Assembly: GCA_035622335.1 (NCBI GenBank)
Contig: DASPVO010000074.1
Location: forward strand, 1-32,147
Direction: 5' to 3'
From: DATJAJ01 sp035622335
GTDB lineage: Archaea; Thermoproteota; Nitrososphaeria; Nitrososphaerales; Gagatemarchaeaceae
DNA length: 32,147 bases
The notes beneath the pieces were generated by a model. That model worked only from the letters and a program-made list of their open reading frames with translations. It made no database searches and was not told the origin of the DNA. The position numbers were made by a program, and so were the translations under genes. Of this stretch, positions 28,477-32,147 are shown in pieces. Numbering within the stretch: position 1 is the stretch's first letter; every line of letters begins with the position of its first letter.

Positions 28477-29745
28477 CTAGCTGCGTTTTAATCTTTTGAA
28501 ATCAGTCCTTCCAATGCCACTTGAAGCAGGGGCAGAGATAGCAGCTTGGACGTCGCTCAGATCGTGTAATGCAGGTACGTCGGCACGGTGGTCCCTATCA
28601 GGGCGTGGACGATCGCAAGCATGATCACAGTCACGACCACCGCGAGTATGGCGATTGCCAAGGCTCCCAGCCAGGAAGTGTCGAATGCCGCTCTGTAGAC
28701 CGCGAGGTAAGCGATGAAGGCGAGGAGTATGGCGAAGGCGCCGGCGAGGGGACCGATCAGTGTCGCCAGGAATAGGTTCACGGCGACTATCACGATGATG
28801 AAGACGACCGTCCCGCCCAGAGTCGCGGCCATCGCGTCCCCAAAGGAGGCCTTGCCTCCTGTCACTACCTTCCCCGCGACGTAAGCCGGGATCGAGACTA
28901 TCATCCAGAGAATCACCAGGGCGACCACCAGCACCAACAGGCGGAGCAGGAGGGACATTTCCCACGGGTGGTTCGACGCCCCCTGGATTTAAGATTGGGC
29001 CTTCCCTCTTCGGTCGCAGAGCGAAGGCGGCAATCAGGAACAAGGCGCTGACGGCGAAGATGCCGAACTCGAACAGGGCCAGGTCCTCGCTCGCGAAGGG
29101 GACGAAGGCGTCCGTCAGTCCCATCGGGAGAGCTATCGCAAGGAACCTCTTCCTTCTAGTGACGGCCGCGAAGACAGCGAGCATACCCCAAGCGACGTGC
29201 TCGAATAGGGACGAGGCTCTCTCCAGGACCGAGTAGAAGACGTAGGGGGCGGCTTGGGCGGGGCCGTAAAGTAGACCCGGCTGTGATGACGCAATCGCAC
29301 TAGCGACGCTCGTGGAGAGGGCGGAACTTGTGGTGAGGATCAGGTAGACGACGCCCAGGTTGAGCAGCGAGATTGCGCCGAGAAGGACGACGTTCTCCTG
29401 CAGTGCGAGCCCCAGCCCATAGGGGACGGCGTCCTCGGCCGCAATGTGGAGGCTTCTCTTGCCGTAGACCGCGAGCAGATACGCGAGCCCCACTTCCAGC
29501 AGAGAGGTCTGCAGTCCGAGGTAGAGGCCGTACTCGAGGCTGACGCTGCCGAATTCGGAAGTGAGTGCACCCGCGAACAGGTAGTCCATCGCCGCCTTGG
29601 CGATGATCGCCGACCAGTATGCCATCAGGCTGACCCCGAGAGCGACGGCTCGGACAGGATGCCGTCTCCACCACAGCATCAGAGCGCCGAGGGTGATGCC
29701 TATCGAGAGGAGCGGCTGTAGGAAGTAAATCGGGTCTATCTGCAT
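28477..29745 (-). CDS. YhfC-like membrane protein; 3' third of frame doubtful
   Basis: The first 245 residues (29745 to about 29010) are a polytopic membrane protein resembling the YhfC/DUF2324 putative membrane-peptidase family: FLQPLLSIGITLGALMLWWR, EYGLYLGLQTSLLEVGLAYL, PYGLGLALQENVVLLGAISL, ASSLFEHVAWGMLAVFAAVT, FLAIALPMGLTDAFVPFA, FGIFAVSALFLIAAFALRPK. The frame then runs on for about 170 codons as Arg/Asp/Pro-rich low-complexity sequence that is the shadow of gene 28557-28958. A one-base shift near 29005 would lead to a stop at TAA 28988-28990. So the true end is probably near 28990, with a lost stop through an indel, or the protein carries an unusual tail. Start ATG has a TATA-like box 28 bp upstream. 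Confidence 0.68.
   Translation of the reverse strand: MQIDPIYFLQPLLSIGITLGALMLWWRRHPVRAVALGVSLMAYWSAIIAKAAMDYLFAGALTSEFGSVSLEYGLYLGLQTSLLEVGLAYLLAVYGKRSLHIAAEDAVPYGLGLALQENVVLLGAISLLNLGVVYLILTTSSALSTSVASAIASSQPGLLYGPAQAAPYVFYSVLERASSLFEHVAWGMLAVFAAVTRRKRFLAIALPMGLTDAFVPFASEDLALFEFGIFAVSALFLIAAFALRPKREGPILNPGGVEPPVGNVPPAPPVGAGGRPGDSLDDSLDPGLRRGEGSDRRQGLLWGRDGRDSGRDGRLHHRDSRREPIPGDTDRSPRRRLRHTPRLHRLPRGLQSGIRHFLAGSLGNRHTRGGRDCDHACDRPRPDRDHRADVPALHDLSDVQAAISAPASSGIGRTDFKRLKRS
28485..28493 (-). promoter_or_regulatory. TATA-like box for eS30-elp3-fusion operon
   Basis: The minus strand reads GATTAAAAC. Predicted initiation near 28463 would leave about 21 bases of leader including GGAGGT. It lies 6-16 bp before the end of the preceding open frame (TAG 28477). 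Confidence 0.45.
28557..28958 (-). CDS. Small polytopic membrane protein of unknown function
   Basis: A 133-residue very hydrophobic protein with about four membrane helices: LLLRLLVLVVALVILWMIVS, TLGGTVVFIIVIVAVNLFLA, GAFAILLAFIAYLAVYRAAF and ALAIAILAVVVTVIMLAIVH. A cytoplasmic-type loop AGKVVTGGKASFGDAMAA lies between helices one and two. I recognise no family. ATG 28958 has a TATA-like box about 31 bp upstream. Its whole length lies inside the continued, out-of-frame 3' part of the neighbouring 28477-29745 frame; the hydrophobic, well-structured product shows that this is the real coding frame in the segment. Confidence 0.75.
   Translation of the reverse strand: MSLLLRLLVLVVALVILWMIVSIPAYVAGKVVTGGKASFGDAMAATLGGTVVFIIVIVAVNLFLATLIGPLAGAFAILLAFIAYLAVYRAAFDTSWLGALAIAILAVVVTVIMLAIVHALIGTTVPTYLHYTI
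28984..28992 (-). promoter_or_regulatory. TATA-like box for membrane protein 28557-28958
   Basis: The minus strand reads CTTAAATCC, about 31 bp before ATG 28958. Confidence 0.4.
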
Positions 29746-29769
29746 CGGGTCACGCGTCCCGAGTCGTGA

Positions 29770-29776
29770 GTAAAAC
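29770..29776 (-). promoter_or_regulatory. TATA-like box for YhfC-like gene
   Basis: The minus strand reads GTTTTAC, centred 28 bp before ATG 29745. Confidence 0.4.
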
Positions 29777-29811
29777 GCTTCGCCAAGAATCTCAGTCCGC
29801 CCCGCAAACTC

Positions 29812-29818
29812 TTTAATC
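29812..29818 (+). promoter_or_regulatory. TATA-like box for nop5-fibrillarin operon
   Basis: TTTAATC is centred about 34 bp before GTG 29849, giving a leader of a few bases. Confidence 0.4.
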
Positions 29819-29848
29819 GCTCGGCCGAAGAGGAAGGCCGAAAGCCCC

Positions 29849-30961
29849 GTGCAGGAATTTTCGCTTTACAAGACAGAAGCGGGTACCATCCTCCTCGAGG
29901 GAGGCCTCCCGATAGCCTCTTCGAAGGATTCACCCACCCCCCTGATTGAGAAGGCGAAGAAGGAGGGCGTCAGGAAGCTAACCGTCTCCGACGCGGAGAC
30001 GGGCGAGGCAGTCCGCGCGGCCGGCTTAGACTTCGCTGTCATGTCCGCCTTCCAGAAGGAGGAGTTCGACACGAGGAAGATCGCCATGATGGTCGAGTCA
30101 AAGTTGGCGGGGAACCTGGCAGAAGCGACCGAGCTCCTGAGGCAGAAGAGCATCGAAGCCGCTGAGGAGACGATAAGGGAGGAGTCGTCCAGGCCAGACC
30201 TGCACGTGGTGCAGGCGATACAGGCACTCGACGACGCCGACAAGTTCCTGAACGTCGTCGCGACGAGGACCGCCGAGTGGTACGGGCTCCACTTTCCCGA
30301 GCTGACTCAGATGATGCAGGACAACATGGTGCTGTGCAGGATGATCTCGGAGATAGGGGGGAGGCAGGAGTTCACCAAGGAGAAGCTGCAGGGGAGAGGG
30401 CTGACTGAGAAGAAGATCGAGGCGGTGCTGACGGCGAGGGACAGGTCGAAGGGAGGGGAAGTCTCGAAGAGCGACCTCGCGCGCGTGAGGGAGCTGGCGG
30501 CTCTCGCCCTGGAGCTCAGCTCAGAGAGGGACAGGCTGGCGGGGTACGTCGAGACGTCGATGAAGCAGGTCGCCCCCAACGTTGCCGTCGTGGCCGGCGC
30601 GACGATCGGTGCGAGGTTGATGGCTAAGGCAGGAGGGCTCGACAGGCTCGCAACCATGCCCGCGAGCACCATTCAGATACTGGGTGCGGAGAAGGCGCTC
30701 TTCAGGTCGCTCAAGACGGGGGCGAGGCCACCGAAGCACGGGATACTGTTCCAGCACCTGGAGGTGCACACCGCCCCCAAGTGGCAGAGAGGGAAGATAG
30801 CGCGTACGCTCGCCAACAAGATCGCCATAGCGGCGAGGGTCGACTGTTACCGAGGAGCAGAGGACCCCAAGCTCAAGCCGGAGCTCGAGAAGAGGCTCGA
30901 GCAGATCAGGACGAAGTACAAGGACCCGCCCAAGAAGCAAGAAAAGAAGAGACGCAGTTGA
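29849..30961 (+). CDS. nop5: Nop5/Nop56-Nop58 C/D-box RNP core protein
   Basis: Scaffold of the C/D-box guide RNP that bridges L7Ae-RNA and fibrillarin for 2'-O-methylation of rRNA/tRNA. The 370-residue product has the fibrillarin-binding N-terminal domain, the coiled-coil middle (HVVQAIQALDDADKFLNVVA, TRTAEWYGLHFPELTQMMQD) and the NOP domain with YVETSMKQVAPNVAVVAGAT, IGARLMAKAGGLDRLATMPA, IQILGAEKALFRSLKTGARP, PKHGILFQH and RGKIARTLANKIAIAARVD. The tail is Lys/Arg-rich (KKQEKKRRS), as usual. It starts with GTG, and its TGA overlaps the fibrillarin TTG start. Confidence 0.95.
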   Translation: MQEFSLYKTEAGTILLEGGLPIASSKDSPTPLIEKAKKEGVRKLTVSDAETGEAVRAAGLDFAVMSAFQKEEFDTRKIAMMVESKLAGNLAEATELLRQKSIEAAEETIREESSRPDLHVVQAIQALDDADKFLNVVATRTAEWYGLHFPELTQMMQDNMVLCRMISEIGGRQEFTKEKLQGRGLTEKKIEAVLTARDRSKGGEVSKSDLARVRELAALALELSSERDRLAGYVETSMKQVAPNVAVVAGATIGARLMAKAGGLDRLATMPASTIQILGAEKALFRSLKTGARPPKHGILFQHLEVHTAPKWQRGKIARTLANKIAIAARVDCYRGAEDPKLKPELEKRLEQIRTKYKDPPKKQEKKRRS

Positions 30962-31671
30962 GCCGACTCCTCAGAGAGGAGCGGAACGGAAGGTCGTACC
31001 TGCTGACGCGGAATCTCGTGAAAGGGAACCGGGTCTACAACGAAGAGCTGGTCAGCAGGGGAGGGGAGGAGTACAGGACGTGGGACCCGTTCAGGAGCAA
31101 GCTCGCCGCTGCGATACTCAAGGGCCTGCCCGAAGACGTCATCGGGGAGGGAGACAAGGTCCTCTATCTGGGGACCTCCACTGGGACGACCCCCTCCCAC
31201 GTGTCTGACCTGGTGGGTGAGTCAGGGCTGGTGGTGGGCGTGGAGTTCTCCCCTCGCGTCGCGAGGGAGTTCGTCGAGAACGTGGCGAGGGTGAGGAAGA
31301 ACGTCATCCCATTCGTGGCGGACGCTCGCGAGCCTTCGAAGTACGGGATAGCGAAGTTCGACGTCCTCTACTGCGACATAGCGCAGGCGGACCAGACCGA
31401 GATAGCTGTGGATAACGCGAGGAAGCTGCTGAGACCCGGCGGGAGACTGCTCATCGTGGTGAAGGCTAGGAGCATAGACGTGGTGAGGGAGCCGAAGGAA
31501 ATATTCAGGCAGGAGGAGAGGAAACTCGAGGATGCCGGGTACGAAGTAGACTCGCTGATAGAACTAAGTCCCTTCGACAAGGATCACGCGCTGCTCTACA
31601 GCGCGGGAGGAGTCAGAGGGGGAAGAGGACGCTCTGCTGTAGCGCGTCCCAGGTCCGCCAGCTCGTCCTGA
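30958..31671 (+). CDS. flpA: Fibrillarin-like rRNA/tRNA 2'-O-methyltransferase
   Basis: Methyltransferase of C/D-box RNPs. 237 residues from TTG 30958, which overlaps the nop5 stop (TTGA). Landmarks: LTRNLVKGNRVYNEELV, YRTWDPFRSKLAAAILKGLP, KVLYLGTSTGTTPSHVSDLV (SAM loop), VVGVEFSPRVAREFVENV, VIPFVADAREPSKY, VLYCDIAQADQTEIAVDNAR, RLLIVVKARSIDV, LIELSPFDKDHALLY. The normal family end is about there; the remaining 20 residues (GGVRGGRGRSAVARPRSASS) are an extra Arg/Gly/Ser-rich tail read through the last 59 bp of the convergent rnhB gene. A frame opening upstream to 30781 is a shadow of nop5. Confidence 0.94.
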   Translation: MSRLLREERNGRSYLLTRNLVKGNRVYNEELVSRGGEEYRTWDPFRSKLAAAILKGLPEDVIGEGDKVLYLGTSTGTTPSHVSDLVGESGLVVGVEFSPRVAREFVENVARVRKNVIPFVADAREPSKYGIAKFDVLYCDIAQADQTEIAVDNARKLLRPGGRLLIVVKARSIDVVREPKEIFRQEERKLEDAGYEVDSLIELSPFDKDHALLYSAGGVRGGRGRSAVARPRSASSS

Positions 31672-32147
31672 CGAAGGAAGGAAGCGTCTCCTCTCTCCTG
31701 AGCCATTCGATGAAGAAGACCCTGGTCTTTGGGTCGGAAGGATAGCCGGAACCGAAGTCGCCGTACCTCTCCCTGAGCTTGCGGACCTCGTTGTCGCGCT
31801 CCACCTTCGCGACGACTGAAGCGGCGGAGACGACGACCTTCTCCCTGTCGGCGTGGTGCGATGCCAGGATCCTGCACTCCCTCCTCAATTGTTTTGAGAC
31901 CGTGTCTTGGAACCTGGAAGGGTCCACGTCGCACGAGTCGACGAAGACCTCAGCAGCGTCGAGGCGGTCGATGACCTCCGCCATGTACTTTGCTTCCAGG
32001 AAGTTTAGCCTCCTGTACTTTTTGGCAGCCCTCACGACCGAGTCTATCTCCGAAGGCTGTATCCTGGCCGACTCGACCCTCCGGCAGATGCGCAGGACTT
32101 CTGGATAGAGGACTTCCCTCTGTGCCGGAGAGAGCAGCTTTGAGTCC
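31613..32147 (-). CDS. rnhB: Ribonuclease HII, 5' end cut by window edge
   Basis: Removes RNA primers and single ribonucleotides from DNA. The reverse frame is open to the window edge. Near the edge is DSKLLSPAQREVLYPEVLRI (the DSK block of RNase HII), then NFLEAKYMAEVIDRLDAAEV, FVDSCDVDPSRF (catalytic Asp region), HHADREKVVVSAASVVAKVE, RDNEVRKLRERYGDFGSGYP, SDPKTRVFFIEWL. The first part with the initial catalytic DEAGRG motif is missing. The GTG at 32035 is internal and not the start. Its 3' end overlaps the fibrillarin 3' end by 59 bp in convergent orientation. Confidence 0.93.
   Translation of the reverse strand, partial: DSKLLSPAQREVLYPEVLRICRRVESARIQPSEIDSVVRAAKKYRRLNFLEAKYMAEVIDRLDAAEVFVDSCDVDPSRFQDTVSKQLRRECRILASHHADREKVVVSAASVVAKVERDNEVRKLRERYGDFGSGYPSDPKTRVFFIEWLRREETLPSFVRTSWRTWDALQQSVLFPL

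Noticed and set aside
1..32147. CRISPR arrays, insertion sequences, integrases, defence islands
   Set aside because: No regularly spaced repeats, transposase-like frames or terminal inverted repeats were found on either strand.

Overview
The window reads as archaeal chromosomal DNA. Evidence: GatDE amidotransferase, a Nop5 plus fibrillarin pair, archaeal Elp3, RNase HII, Lrp-type regulators, an archaeal-type class I glutamine synthetase, and eukaryote-like ribosomal protein eS30. Many genes have a TATA-like box about 25-30 bp before the start codon and no Shine-Dalgarno, which indicates leaderless transcription. eS30 is known from the TACK side of the Archaea and not from classical Euryarchaeota, so I favour a Thermoproteota lineage, perhaps a soil-type Nitrososphaeria relative. 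I cannot fix the taxon from sequence alone.

Layout. Positions 1-11400 are accessory in character: two alkyl-DNA glycosylases (partial Tag; AlkX/YcaQ-like), two VOC proteins, a TIM-barrel glycosidase-like protein, a SnoaL-like protein, a two-HTH Lrp/AsnC regulator, a GAF protein, an alpha/beta hydrolase divergent from a MarR regulator across a 24-bp inverted repeat, a FilR1-type regulator, a TfoX-N protein, a SAM methyltransferase with a disrupted 5' end, and an NAD(P)-binding protein. Positions 11500-21500 hold glnA divergent from lrp (apparently sharing one TATA box), a conserved hypothetical gene, a four-gene MacB-like export/cell-surface operon, an RCK channel-like protein and a secreted anchored protein. 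Positions 21494-32147 are information processing: gatE, gatD (one-base frameshift), a rhodanese, a GcvH-like/TusA-like fusion, elp3, rps30e, two membrane proteins, nop5, fibrillarin and the 3' part of rnhB.

The most notable item is the eS30 gene at 28216-28442 (minus). No single frame encodes it: three conserved pieces lie in three frames. Removing 31 nt (28393-28423) and 19 nt (28358-28376) restores a continuous 58-residue eS30. Both segments are bounded by bulge-helix-bulge geometry, with cuts after the second base of each 3-nt bulge, as expected for archaeal tRNA-type splicing. The window therefore appears to contain two BHB micro-introns in one small ribosomal-protein gene, whose stop codon overlaps the elp3 start.

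A second unusual item is the gene after elp3, a fusion of a lipoyl (GcvH-like) domain to a TusA-like sulfur-carrier domain. It sits tail-to-tail with a rhodanese, suggesting a sulfur relay that may be linked to tRNA wobble-uridine modification or to lipoate-bound sulfur chemistry.
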